The position numbers were made by a program, and so were the translations under genes. 64,000 bases of DNA from Aphelocoma coerulescens. Taxonomy: Eukaryota; Chordata; Aves; Passeriformes; Corvidae. Where the stretch lies: NCBI RefSeq assembly GCF_041296385.1, contig NC_091015.1, forward strand, positions 94,596,004-94,660,003, in the 5' to 3' direction. The first letter of the stretch is position 1; the number at the start of each line of letters is the position of its first letter. The notes beneath the pieces are model-generated. The model saw only the letters and a program-made list of their open reading frames with translations, was not told where the DNA came from and did no database searches. Shown one piece after another: positions 51,201 through 62,300 of the stretch.

Positions 51201-53599
51201 TGCATGAGTCTAAGAAAAGCACACAAGAGACAAAGTCAGTTTTGAAAATGTAATCTATTATGATAAGATATGGCAAAAGATAACTTGGGCTACTCAGTAC
51301 ACAAAAATTCCATTTGAATCTCTGACTAGTACTTCTCATGGCTGGTTTTAGGAGCTCTCCTGCTTTGTGTCTTATTGAATCCTCCAGATTGTTCTTTCAG
51401 GCCTACTGAGAAAAGCAATTGTCATCATTCCTCATATATTTAGGCCTACTGGTTATTAGATTTTGCAATAAAATGTAAGCTGGTTGGATGAGGTTGTTTT
51501 CCTCTTTTAAGCAGGCGAGAATGGTGCTGTGCACTTGAATCAGTGGAGATAGAGAAGCAATCTCTAGTGGCACAATCAGTAAAGTTATTTCTGACTCTGG
51601 ACTAAAGAAGAACCAGGAGTGGGAACTCCAGCCTGTGCTTTTTCATCTTTACATGGCCTGCATCACTCCAGGCTGCAATCTCTTTCATTCTTCTGGATCT
51701 GTGGTTTCTGTTGACCTTTTATTCATGTCTGCCAATGCCAGCTTCCTTTTAAAGAAGTGACAGGTTGATTGGGACAAATTTAAATTTTCACAATGGAAAA
51801 TTACTTTAGAGGTACTAAAATTACTTCTTTCTTGACTGACCTTTTCTTTTCTTTCCTTTTTTTTTCCTGACCTGCTTTGGCTTCATGCAATGGAATACAA
51901 GTCAAGGAGCAACAGCCATCAGGACCTGTCATTGGCACCTCCTTGTGCTGACTGATAACAAAGAGATAGAAATAGCTTTCTTAAGTACATAAGTAAAAAA
52001 TGTTGTTTTCCAGATTTTTCCTAATAAACACTTTTTCTTTAGCATAGTAATATTAAGAAGTCCCAGAAACATTAATTTATAAGGGGAAACTGTCATTCTC
52101 ATTGCATTTGGTGCCTACATATTTGATGTTGCTTTTTTCCCTTATGGTTTTATTCAGTGATCAGAGACAGGATGATCTTTCACAAAATGATTTTCACCTG
52201 CTGTTCTTGACCCCATAGGACTAGAATAACCTTACCTACCAAAGTGATTTAGGCTGAAAGCTAGTGATTGGCATTTGTAATTTTCAAGGGCTAATTACTA
52301 CAAGCTGCCTTTCAATAAAAAGGGACACATGAGAGGAAGATTTCACTTCTTGGTATGTGTAAGTATTACGGTTCACTGTCTCAGGATAAGTTTTGGTTAT
52401 ACCTATGTATTTAAACTTCAGTTAGGGATAGCAGTAGACTCTGAAGAGGTCTTTGTTGTTTTGTCCATTGTATCAGGTTTAATAGAAGAACTATTTTATC
52501 CCTAGTGTGGTAGTCTTGAGAGACTTTAAACCTTCAGATTAGGAGGGAAGAATGTTAAAGTATGTTAAGTATCCTTAAAAATTAGGGGTGGGTTGTGGTT
52601 TTGGTTTTTTTTTCCTAATTCTGCTTTCCATATCTGTAGGAAATTGGATGACAGCAGTACCTAATATTTGTTATACACATGAATATTTTTGTTGATGCAT
52701 TCCAAAGAAAAAAAGAACAAAAATGGACTATGTCATTCATGTGAAACAGTGCTCAATTATGTCAAGCAATGGATGCCAGTGGGTGCAAGATATTTTTCAG
52801 TTCCCTTCTCCAAGAAGAGCGAAAGAAATGTACGTTGTGCATGCTAAAAAAACAAGTAGGAGAGTTTCTTGAATTACTTCACCTGGAAAATAGGAAAATA
52901 ATTTTGGGAAACTGATTCAAATTATTCTGTCATGTCTTGAAATAAAACATAGCTGTATACCTAAATAAGAACCAACCTTAATTTTGTTATGTAAGGAGTA
53001 GAATATCAATGACTACTGAACAGAAATAGGTGTTATAAGAGATACAAGTAACTTTAATTCCTTCTGTGATCCATCTGCTTCCCCTTGATTTACCTTGACA
53101 ACTAGCTTAAGTAACTATTTTGCAAGATGATGTGTCAGAACTGCTGCAGTTCCTGGAGTGGGGTGAAGGTGCAGAAGTCCCTGGAGAGGCAGCCTGCAGT
53201 AACCTGCACTGCTTTGGTGCTTTGGCTGAAAGGAGAAAGTGTGAAAGAGAAAATGATCTTTTCTGTCACTCCTCCCAACCCTCCTGTGCCGCACATACTG
53301 ATGCAGCCACCTGGACTTGTATTGGAGAAAACCGTGTATAACGTAGGAGTGTGAAGCATTCTGTGGGTTTGACCAGACACATGGCTTTTCATTCCTGCCT
53401 TTTGCATATGGGCAGGGGACAAGAACATCTTGAGAAGGTTGATGAGAAGTTAAGCTACAAATTTAAAATCTTATGATTAGAAGGAATTGTTCCATGGAAT
53501 CTAACTTGTCATTTGAATCACAGTGAAAATTCTCACCTCATCAACAGCCCACAGACAATCAGGGCAGAAAAATGTTACTTCTTATGAGTTTGTTTGTTT
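48218..53599. other. Unique AT-rich sequence, no gene seen
   Basis: No gene recognised. Simple sequence includes C7 and T12 runs at 48254-48275 and a pyrimidine run near 51842-51868. The longest frame is 114 codons (50133-50477, plus), judged chance. Three overlapping frames on both strands at 53120-53428 reflect a locally GC-richer patch rather than a supported exon. Confidence 0.5.
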
Positions 53600-53784
53600 G
53601 TTACTGTAGTGTGTCAACCCTGGCTGGATTACAGGCACCCATAAAAACCTCTCTATCACTCCGCTCTGAGGCTAGACAGGTGAGAGAAGGGATAACGAAG
53701 GGTTCATGATCTGAGGACCTGGAGAGATCACTCACCAAACACCATCAGAGGCAAAACAGCCTTGAATTAGAGATATTAATTAAA

Positions 53785-53790
53785 TTTATT
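53785..53790 (-). promoter_or_regulatory. AATAAA poly(A) signal of the 53.6-kb LTR
   Basis: TTTATT on the plus strand in the context TTAAATTTATTAC, about 180 bp from the LTR's 3' end in sense. Confidence 0.6.
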
Positions 53791-53982
53791 ACTAACAAAA
53801 TCAGAGCAGGATCATGTGAAATAAAATAAAGCCTTACAAACACTTTCCACCAACTCCTTCCTCCTTCCCAGCTCTACGTCCTCCCCCAGCATCACAGGGA
53901 GACAGGGAATGGGGGGTATGGTCAAGTCATCACACGTGGTTTCTCCCACTGCTTAGGGAGAGGAGTCATTCCTCTGCTGCAT

Positions 53983-54169
53983 CATGGGGTCCCTCCCACA
54001 GGAGACAGTTCTCCATGAACTTCTCCAGTGTGACTCCAGCTCACGAGTGACAGCTCTCTGCAAACTGCTGCAGCATGAGTCAATCCTGTGGGCAACAGTC
54101 CTCCCAAAACTGCTGCAGTGTGGGTCACCCTTCCATGGGGTGCAGTCCTTCAAGGACAGGTTGTTCCAG
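53983..54169. repeat. 45-bp modules inside the LTR, four copies
   Basis: Consecutive units at 53983-54028, 54029-54073, 54074-54118 and 54119-54169. Each goes from a TGTGGGTCNC-like start through a cAGTcCT-like middle to a CTGCTGCAG or TTCTCCAG end. Lengths are 46, 45, 45 and 51 bp. Weaker related modules seem to continue to about 54300. The 45-bp period, a multiple of three, explains the long antisense open frame over this region. Confidence 0.75.
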
Positions 54170-54470
54170 GGCTTCTCTCTCTACAGGCCTCCCACAGCAG
54201 TCATCCACCTGCTCTGGCATGGGGTTCTCCACAGACTGCAGGTGGATCTCTGCATCAGCTGTGAATCTCCATGGGCTTCAGGGGCACAGCTTCTTCACCA
54301 TGGTCTTCACCTCCAGCTGGAGGGGAATCTCAGCTCTGGCACCTGGAGCACCTCCTCCCTCTCCTTCTCCACTGGCCTTGGTGTCTGCAGAGTTGTTTTA
54401 TCTCACGTGTTCTCACCCTGCTCTTCTCTCTGCAATTTCAATTGCGTAACAATTTTTTTTTACCTTTTTC

Positions 54471-54494
54471 TTCTTAAATATGTTATCACAGAGG
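54471..54494 (-). promoter_or_regulatory. Putative LTR core promoter block
   Basis: Counterpart of 48020-48042 in the other minus-strand LTR: TTCTTAAATATGTTATCACA followed by GAGG. In sense it lies about 170-190 bp from the LTR's 5' end, the usual place for a core promoter. Confidence 0.5.
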
Positions 54495-54667
54495 TGTTAT
54501 CACCATTTTTAATTGGGCCAACCTTGACCAGCAGCACCTCTGTCTTTGGAGCTGCCAAGGATTGGCTCTGCTGGATATGGAGGAAGATTCTGGCAGCTTC
54601 TCACAGAAGCCACCCCTGTAGCCCTCCCTTCTACCAAAGCTTAGCCATAAAAACCCAATGCAGTTAC

Positions 54668-55246
54668 CCTAAATCATCTGCATTTATCAGATTTTACCTA
54701 TTTTTTCTTAGTACAGCTTTTTTATGGGGTTGTCTTATACATGGAATTTAGCTGAAATTTTGAGCTAGATACATCAGCAGAAACTGTAGCATAAGTCTAG
54801 GGATGTCTCTTTTTTAGTTATAGAAATTTCTTAGGCTTTTTAGGCCCAGCTAGACTTTGATCCATTAGCATTTATTGACTCATTAGATCTGGTAACCCTG
54901 GGCAAAGGACCTTCAACATTATTGGACGTTTTGTTCAATTGCATTACAGGCTTGTGTTCTTATTTGTGAGGTTGTTGGGTTTCTGCAAATGTTTCCTAAC
55001 CCTTGGACTATTTGCTGTTATATGAAAATAAAAGATTGGTTTTTTCCTGTTATTTTCAGTAGCTGGTTGCAAGTTCAATAGCAACCCTAGTAAGACTTCA
55101 TCACTCACAGATCAGTTCTTATAATTTATTTTGCATTTCAGTTTTTCTTTGAAAGAAAACAAAAACCTGGAGGTTGCCTTTTGTATTTTAAGATTTTTTA
55201 TTTTATTTATTAAGAAATAACTAAACAATATTTATTAACAAGTAAT
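54668..55246. other. Spacer, nothing recognised
   Basis: Unique AT-rich sequence between the solo LTR and a CR1 fragment. No coding or RNA feature seen. Confidence 0.55.
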
Positions 55247-55621
55247 GGATTGGAAGGGACATTAAAGACCATCTAGTTCCTACACCCCTGCCATGGGCAG
55301 TGAGACCTTACACTAGACCAGGTTGCTTAGAGCTTCATCCAGCCTTGGCCTTGAACACCTACGGGGATGGGGCATCCACAACTTCTCTGGGCAACATGTT
55401 CAAGTCCCTCACCACCCTCACAACAAAGAACTTCCTCCTAACCTCTAATCTAAATGGATGCTCTTTAAGTGTGAATCCATTCCCACTTATCCTGTCCCTA
55501 CATTTTCTTGTAAAAAGTCCCTCTCTTTCTTGCAGGCTCCCTTCAGGTACTGGAAGGCCACAAGTAGATCACACCTAAGCATTCTCTTTTCCAGGCTGAA
55601 CAAGCCAAATTCTCTCAGCCT
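55247..55621 (-). mobile_element. CR1 LINE fragment, about 375 bp
   Basis: The longest CR1 in the window, on the minus strand. Plus-strand landmarks in order: TTGGAAGGGACATTAAAGAC, CTAGACCAGGTTGCTTAGAG, GGATGGGGCATCCACAACTT, CTCACCACCCTCACAACAAA, CATTCCCACTTATCCTGTCC, CAGGTACTGGAAGGCCACAA and CCAGGCTGAACAAGCCAAAT. The terminal octamer repeats are missing: the match starts abruptly at GGATTGGAAGG. It lies in the untranslated 3' part of CR1, so it encodes nothing. Confidence 0.97.
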
Positions 55622-55623
55622 TA

Positions 55624-55661
55624 TTAAGTACATCTGATTTGGAGATTAAGTACATCTGATT
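55624..55661. repeat. 22-bp tandem duplication at CR1 edge
   Basis: TTAAGTACATCTGATT occurs at 55624-55639 and again at 55646-55661, a period of 22 bp. It starts right where the CR1 match ends. Confidence 0.9.
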
Positions 55662-55751
55662 GAGTTTCTAAGGAAATCTCCCCAGGGAACCTCCCCAGGA
55701 AACATTTTTCAGAAATTTAAGCTGTTTAAGCAGGAAAAACTCATCTTTCAT

Positions 55752-55957
55752 TTGATTTCAGTCCAGGGTGACCATTTCAGTTTGGGGACCAGATCAAATC
55801 CAGTTAGGATGTACAGCCACACCCTCACTCCCCATCCTTAGTCAATTATTTTGATTTCAGTCCAGGGTGACCATTTCAGTTTGGGGACCAGATCAAATCC
55901 AGTTAGGATGTACAGCCACACCCTCACTCCCCATCCTTAGTCAATTATTTTGATTTC
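55752..55957. repeat. Exact 99-bp tandem duplication
   Basis: Unit 1 is 55752-55850 and unit 2 is 55851-55949. I find no mismatch between them on direct reading. A further 8 bases (TTGATTTC, 55950-55957) repeat the start of the unit, so the same 8-bp word stands at all three junctions. That is what replication slippage or a microhomology-driven tandem duplication leaves behind. Perfect identity implies a very recent event, a polymorphism, or an assembly artefact. Confidence 0.95.
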
Positions 55958-57061
55958 TTTTTAAGCAATACAACTAGAAGTCTGGAAAAGCGTGAGACTA
56001 TGTAGAAACCTTTTCCTTCTTTTAAAGTTTTTTGACCAGAGGGAGGACAGGAGACTGCAGCCCACATCGTGCACCCAGAGACTTTTCCCAAATTCCTAAC
56101 TTTCTGATAATACTCAGGGTCTACCTGGAAGGAGATTCCAGTGATGCTCACTGGTGGTCTTCACATCTCTTCACAGAGAAGCACTTACAATTTTTAATGA
56201 AAAGAAAACCAATGTATAGCAACAAAGATGTTCACAATATCTTCCAGTCTATTCCCTGAATCACTTTAACAAGCAGGATACACATCCATGCCTGAAGTCA
56301 TACATGCTACATAGTTCACATGCAATACCTATATTTTACAATGTTTATTAAGCATGTGTAAGATATATAGTAGTTTTTCTTTGACTGGAAGACATTAATA
56401 TAATATTGTGCTAATCAAAGAAGAAAAGGTATTGCTTTGTGCTACTCTGTGAAAAGAACATACAGTTTCTTGGCTTTCTGAGTTGGCATGTATACAGACT
56501 AGACACAGCGTGTCTTTACATAGGACCTGCGAAGCTGAACTGTATTAATAACACAATAAAAGCAATAGCTATGGAATATGTTTGATGTCGTTTTATAGAG
56601 TTAACATTTAACAGTAGACTAACACTTTTGAACTCTGTTAGACCAACCTTAGCTGAAAAAATGACTATGTGATGTAGATATGAATAGACATTTGAAGAGT
56701 TGCTTCCTCCCAAGATGATTTCTTCAAAATAATATTGCCTTACCAAGTAGAAAAAGGTAATGAGTCCTGCTTTGTAATAATGCTTGCTTTGATTTTCACA
56801 AGTGTTAACTCAGGGTTTATTTGCTTTCTGATATGCAGATGTTCAACTTACTTGAAGCAAATTCTAACAGAATTGCTCTGGGAAATATATCTCATAAAGG
56901 TTTACCTGAAAATCTATAGGCTACTAATCAGCTTGTTCTTTCACTCTAAAAAACGAAACAAGGCAAGACCCCCCCCGCCCCCAAAACAAACTACAACCAC
57001 CCCCATCCCAACCCACACAGTGGAAGTTTCTAAAGGGGGAGGAAGCAGTTCTTTCAGCTCA
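55958..57061. other. Unique sequence, no gene seen
   Basis: No gene recognised. A C-rich run (56969-56983, interrupted by one G) is followed by a CAAC/CCCA-rich patch to about 57020. Open frames of up to 114 codons here read through this simple sequence. Confidence 0.55.
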
Positions 57062-57066
57062 CCTTC

Positions 57067-57716
57067 TGTCTTGGGGTGACCTTATGATGTGTATCCCATA
57101 TCGCTGCCTATGCCCAGAAATTAATTCCTGTGCCTTTCTATGCCTCTAAACTGAGCCTGAGAGGGGGAAGGAAAAAACTGAGCAAAACTTTTTCAAAGCA
57201 GTTTGCAGCTTGTTCAAGGTCACACACAGATAGCAATTGGTTTTCCCCACTGCGGCAGGGGAGGGAGGAAGCACCCGGCTTGCTGCGCCCAGGACAGTTT
57301 TTTTTTTTTGGCCAGTGGTTCAGCTGCTTTGTTCTCCGGAGAGAGACTGAGAGTTGAATTTTTCCTTCCCTGGAATTTCGGATTTTCTCCCTTTTCTACT
57401 AGACTGCTTGATTGCTTTAACATCAGAGCACACCAGGAGGACTTCCCACCAGGCACAGAGGGCCTGGCCCTGGGCCAAACCCGAGCTCCGAGGAGACCAA
57501 AGGGAGGACTCGAACACTTTCCCAGGTTTTTTTCTCCACAGTGAAAGATTTTATTATTTAGCATTATTTTCCTTTCCCGTGTGTTTGTTAAATACATAGT
57601 TTTATCTCCCTCACTTTCCTTCGAGGAAAATCTATTTTTTCCCAAACCTGGTGGGTGGAGGGGTGGTTGTGCCTTCTCTCAGAGGTTATATTTCTAAATT
57701 TGGCCAAACTGGAACA
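57067..57716 (+). mobile_element. Solo LTR (650 bp), ERVL-like
   Basis: Runs from TGTCTTGGGGTGACCTTATG to TTTGGCCAAACTGGAACA and is flanked by a perfect 5-bp target-site duplication CCTTC (57062-57066 and 57717-57721). Plus orientation is chosen from overall resemblance to a songbird LTR; a GTTAAATACATAG stretch near 57588 may be a mutated poly(A) signal. It contains T12 at 57298-57309 and a moderately GC-rich middle. Open frames on both strands (up to 141 codons, 57220-57645 minus) are inside the LTR and are not genes. No internal retroviral region remains. Confidence 0.9.
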
Positions 57717-57721
57717 CCTTC

Positions 57722-59216
57722 TGAAGAAGTAAAAGGATAGAACAAAGGGATCCAGATGTGTGGTCATCCTTGAAGTAGAGCAACCATTGCATCACTAAGA
57801 TGATCATTATCTAAGCACAACTAAATCTTTTGAGGTTCTGCTCTTTGATGTAGAAGTTCCACTCCTCTTGCCGAAGGCAAGAGGTGCTATGGTGCATAGT
57901 TCTTCCAGCACAGTCAACTCTTAAGTTGGTTAAAAAGTATTATAAAAATGCAGCCATTAGGTAACATCTTTTTTACTTGTGAAAGTGTTGTCCCCTTCAG
58001 AGTTTCCAGCAGGTCTTAAAAATGTTCATGTCAAAGAGCCATAGGCCAATATTTTAAAGCTAGAGCCTTGGAATTGTAAAATAGTATACTGCAGTACATG
58101 ACAATGACAGAAGACTTTCCGGCTTTGTAGTAAAGAAATTTACCTAGAGATTTCTGGGTACTGGTAACTAATGAAAATGATCTGTGGCAGTTAAGAAAAA
58201 TACTTTTAGGCATTGTGTCATATGATAAAGTAGCTGCAGTCACTAGGATACATATAAAATCCTTAACTGAAACAACAAGGGGTTGGATGGTTTGATTCCC
58301 TCATTTATGTTCCCTTTTCCCATCTGAGCTTCTGCTCACATCGGAGGGAAAAAAAAGAGAGGAGGAATTTTTCTGTGTGGTTCATGAAGAGGTGGGTCCT
58401 CTAAGGGACTAAAGAGCATGGCACCCAGGTGATTTGGCTCTCCTGTAGCATGAGAGGGTGACAAGCAGAAAAGGACATGCCAGCCTCCTGGATAGCATTA
58501 AGGAATACAAGAGGCCTGTGGTATGGGTTGAAGAGCTGGAGGGCACCTCTCTTTCTCTGTGTAGATGTCACAGAGCAGAGCCTCACAGGATGGTGGGAGA
58601 CAAAATTTATGTCTATGCTCATTCAAAAATTCACGCATCTGCAATCTCTTCTTAGATAGGAGATAAATTTATTCCAAAGGGCTCTCTTATAAGGGAGTTA
58701 AAGCACAATGTAGTGCTGAATGCTGCACGTTTGTTCCTGAGGATTGCCTCAAGTCTGCCTTGACCATGCTGCATGTTGTTGAATGCTATCGAAATGCAAA
58801 TATAGGACTTATTCTTAGGCTGCATCACAGTCTCTAGTACATAGTGTACTTGTGAGCACCATAGGAAAGCTTAAGCTTAGACAATAATTTTTGTCTCCAA
58901 GGGAAGCCTTGAACTGTGGCTCAGAGTCACATGCAGCATAATAGGAAGACAAAAAGGGTGCGGAGAGCGCTCTTTGCATAAGACCCTGAATGAGACAGGA
59001 GTTACATTACAGAGAGATCAAAACGACATCCTGTATGTCAGTGGAGTTGCACATCACACTGCACTTCCACCAGATGCAGAGAGCACATCTGGCAGATGCC
59101 ACAGAGGAGGCCTCCTCCAGTCACTGCTGCTACTGTCATTAACTGCTGTGCTCTTTAATGCTATAATTGGAAAAGGATGGCTTGCTTTGCATGACGGATT
59201 AAAGTGACTCAGATCA
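57722..59216. other. Unique sequence, no gene seen
   Basis: No gene or repeat recognised. A small hairpin-forming word, CTCTTGCCGAAGGCAAGAG, lies at about 57867-57885. Short overlapping frames at 58401-58659 on both strands have no domain. Confidence 0.5.
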
Positions 59217-59360
59217 TAGCATCATAGGATAACCCAGGTTGGAAGAGATGTCTTGAAGTCATCTCATTTAAACACCTGCTTAAAGCAGGATCAGAGGTCA
59301 TATCACACTTAGTTACTGAGAGCTTTTATCTAGCCTGGTTTTCAGGGATGAAGACTCACA
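59217..59360 (-). mobile_element. Degraded CR1 LINE fragment
   Basis: A minus-strand CR1 3' end of an older subfamily. Plus-strand landmarks: CAGATCATAGCATCATAGGA, AACCCAGGTTGGAAGAGATG, GAAGTCATCTCATTTAAACA and CTGCTTAAAGCAGGATCAGA, then GGTTTTCAGGGATGAAGACT. It is clearly more diverged than the other copies and its inner end is uncertain. Confidence 0.85.
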
Positions 59361-62300
59361 CTAAGTCCCAGGACTGTGACAGGGAAAGAGGCAGGGTCAA
59401 AACATAGTAGAGGAAGAAAGGGAAGAGAAAAATCAGAGAAGGTCTTTTTCTGGAGTATATTCAGCAAATATAAATACATGGAAGAAATACACATTTCCAA
59501 TACTGAAAAATGTACAAGAATGAATAGATAATACCAGATAGAACAGAAAGGGCAAAAATAACTACTTTAAATTGAGGTATGCTAAATCAATGAGCTCAAA
59601 ATGAGTGATGGGTCTCTGTTATGTCATCAGTTATATTAATGAAGTAACTGATGTATTTTAGGCCTAAGAATATGTATTTATGCAGGTATAGGTACAGAAT
59701 AATACATGAATGATGGTTAATTTTAATATCTGAATTATTTACATAAATCATTGAAACTCAGAGAAATTATCTGGGGTGCACACAATAGGGAAGTTTATAT
59801 GAGAGCAGCCACAGAACTTGGTAATGGAGGAGACTGAAAAGCTCTGCCTCAGGTAGCTAGAACCCGATGCTTAGGCTGCAAGAAGTTGGTTGCAATGAAG
59901 GAGAGAAAAAACACACAGAAATGATAGCATACAAGTATAAGGTGAAATGAAACATTTTAGAAAGTCTACATTGTCTTTAGGAGCGTGGTAAATCAGGGTA
60001 GAGCTAAATACAAGTGTGAGATGTACTACTGTGCTACATTTCACCCTGGATGCCTTAACTTTTTTACATGACATATAAGGAACTTGTTTTATAAATGTAT
60101 AATGGATATTCTCAATGTCTAATAGAGGTGCCTTGAATGCCGAGTCTCTCTCTTTTTTTTTTTTTTTAACTTTGTATCCAAGTTATCTTTAGATTTTAAT
60201 TTGGTATCTAATCTTAGATGATGTTTCCCAATTACCCAGCTATCGATAAACTTCTTCAATGGGTATGCTACGATTTATAGTAATTTTCTTCTAGGTCAAT
60301 CTGTTGCTGGCTAAGCCATGTGAGTTTAGGATGCCACTGGATGTCTAGAAGGAGTTTTCAACCCTCAAAGGCTGTGTATGACATTCAGCTTTTTTGCAAA
60401 ATCAGGCCACATTTGACAAGTTATGGGGAAAAAAAAAAAGCTTGAAAACAATAACAGCAGATCTCCATGTGGCTTTTATGCTGGAACTTACAATGATGGA
60501 AAAAATAATGACTAAATGTGTTAAATTGACAATTATTCAAAAAACTACTTCAAGACTAGCCAGAGTTCACGTGGCACAGAGAAATATTATGATAGGAATA
60601 ACTGCAGCTAAAAGGCATTGACAGAATGATTGTACTAAAAGATGTTGAGAGCTTAAAAAGATGGTCTTTAATGCATCTAACCATGGCCAGTTCCAGAAGC
60701 TAGGTAATTAATTAATTGCACATCAGTTGCTGCCTAACCTGTGAATCTGTAGTACTCAGATGCTTTTTTCTTTTTCTGAAGTCTGAGTTTTGCCCAGCTC
60801 TCATGAACCATCTAATGTGTAATGACAGTAGCTCTAATAAGCTAATATACACTTTCAGGCTTTCCTTATTTTCCTTGTGTTGTTACTGTGTGAGAACTAC
60901 TATCGCTTTCTTGAGGAAGGTAGGCAAAACACATATCACTTAGAAGATTCTACTGGTATTTATTATTATCAAAAGCCTAAGGAATAAACAGTGAAGACAG
61001 ATCATACCATCCAAGCAACAGTGTCATACTACCCAGAGGCTCTTGGAAATAAGAGTCACAAAGTCCTCATCCTCTGCCCATATAGAGAATGTGCCATTCC
61101 TAGCTCATGCCATGCTTGACAGGATCCTATCTGGCCTATCCTAGAATTTAGAAAGATCCTATATACCAATCTTTATTAAGATATTTTCTCATGAACCACA
61201 GGGTGTTGAAGCTCTTAAGGAACTCTGGAAATGAAGAAATATCTTGGTGTTGTTTATCCACCGTGCCACAGTATCAGTGTGCTCCAATAAGTTGTCACAA
61301 AAATCAGGAATATGTAACCATAAACTTCTTTAGTTTTGAAGATCTATATGAGTCACACCTCAGAGAGAAAGATTTTAAAGCCCCAGCTACAGAATTTTAA
61401 ACTGTTTTATAGAAGTATTGTTTTGCTTTCTCAATTCACAGGTTTCCTCTCCAGCCTCCTTGGTATATTCTAAATTAATAACAGGACTCTCTTATACCTA
61501 TTCTTCCTCAAGAGGAGGAAAAAAAAAAGCATAGAATGACTGCCAAATCTCACTGGCTATATAGAAAAATTATGCCATCAGCTCAAAATTGATGTAAAAT
61601 GACTTCATCCCTTGAAGGGAGGGAAGGTAATAAGTTTTGGAGTCACAGTCCCTAACTGAGCCAACCCAACCAATCAAGATTAATGCTATCTTCTGGGCTT
61701 CAGAATGTAGATTACTGCAAGGTAATTGATCACTGTAATTCCACCTATTCATACTGAGAACAGGCCATGTTTATAGTTGAAATATGGAGTTTATGAACAG
61801 TGTTATGCCCAGTTTTGGAGAAAGAAAACAACAAAAAACCAAATCAAGTTATGCTACCTCATAAAGTATTTTTTAAGAGCTAAGGAACATCTGCTGAAAC
61901 CTCTGTGTAATTGTCAGTCCATACAGAAATAGTTCATCATGGCTGCTCACTAATTTTCCTTGTGTTCACAACTCTGAATTGTTGGTAAATCTTAACATTG
62001 CAAGACACTTCTACAAACAAGCATTCTTTGTATGCTCCTACATTAGTCACTGTAAATACCACTTAGCCATTGACTTTACAAATATGGCACATTGCAGTGC
62101 AAGTAATCATATGTTACAAATCAAAAGCGAGATGTGTATTACTCTCATATAGGCTGCTGGTATACTATTTCTTCACCTAAATTCAAATTCTCTCTTTGTC
62201 ATGAGTAGCAGTAAGCAAGTTGCTTATTATCATTTTTATTATTATTATTCCTATTAATTATTTACATTTCAGTGAAGTACAGAAATGCAAACTAAGATCA

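Larger units (their letters stand above)
53605..54662 (-). mobile_element. Solo LTR (1.06 kb), ERVL-like
   Basis: On the plus strand it runs from TGTAGTGTGTCAACCCTGG to AAAAACCCAATGCA and is flanked by a perfect 5-bp target-site duplication GTTAC (53600-53604 and 54663-54667). Minus orientation is supported by AATAAA (TTTATT at 53785-53790) and the core block near 54471-54494. The family resembles an abundant passerine LTR. The middle holds four tandem modules of about 45 bp (53983-54169). A 255-codon frame on the plus strand (53984-54751) is antisense to the LTR and runs past its end into host DNA, so it is not a gene. No internal region remains. Confidence 0.95.

Noticed and set aside
53120..53428. 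Three mutually overlapping frames as a possible exon
   Set aside because: No consistent splice sites, no recognised protein, and open on both strands. Probably a local GC effect.
57203..57645. Overlapping frames of 113 (plus) and 141 (minus) codons
   Set aside because: Both are inside or nearly inside the 57-kb solo LTR, on opposite strands. Neither matches a retroviral protein, and solo LTRs carry no coding genes.
60153..60167. T15 run as a retrocopy tail
   Set aside because: Short, preceded by a CT run, and no mRNA-like body seen; ordinary simple sequence.
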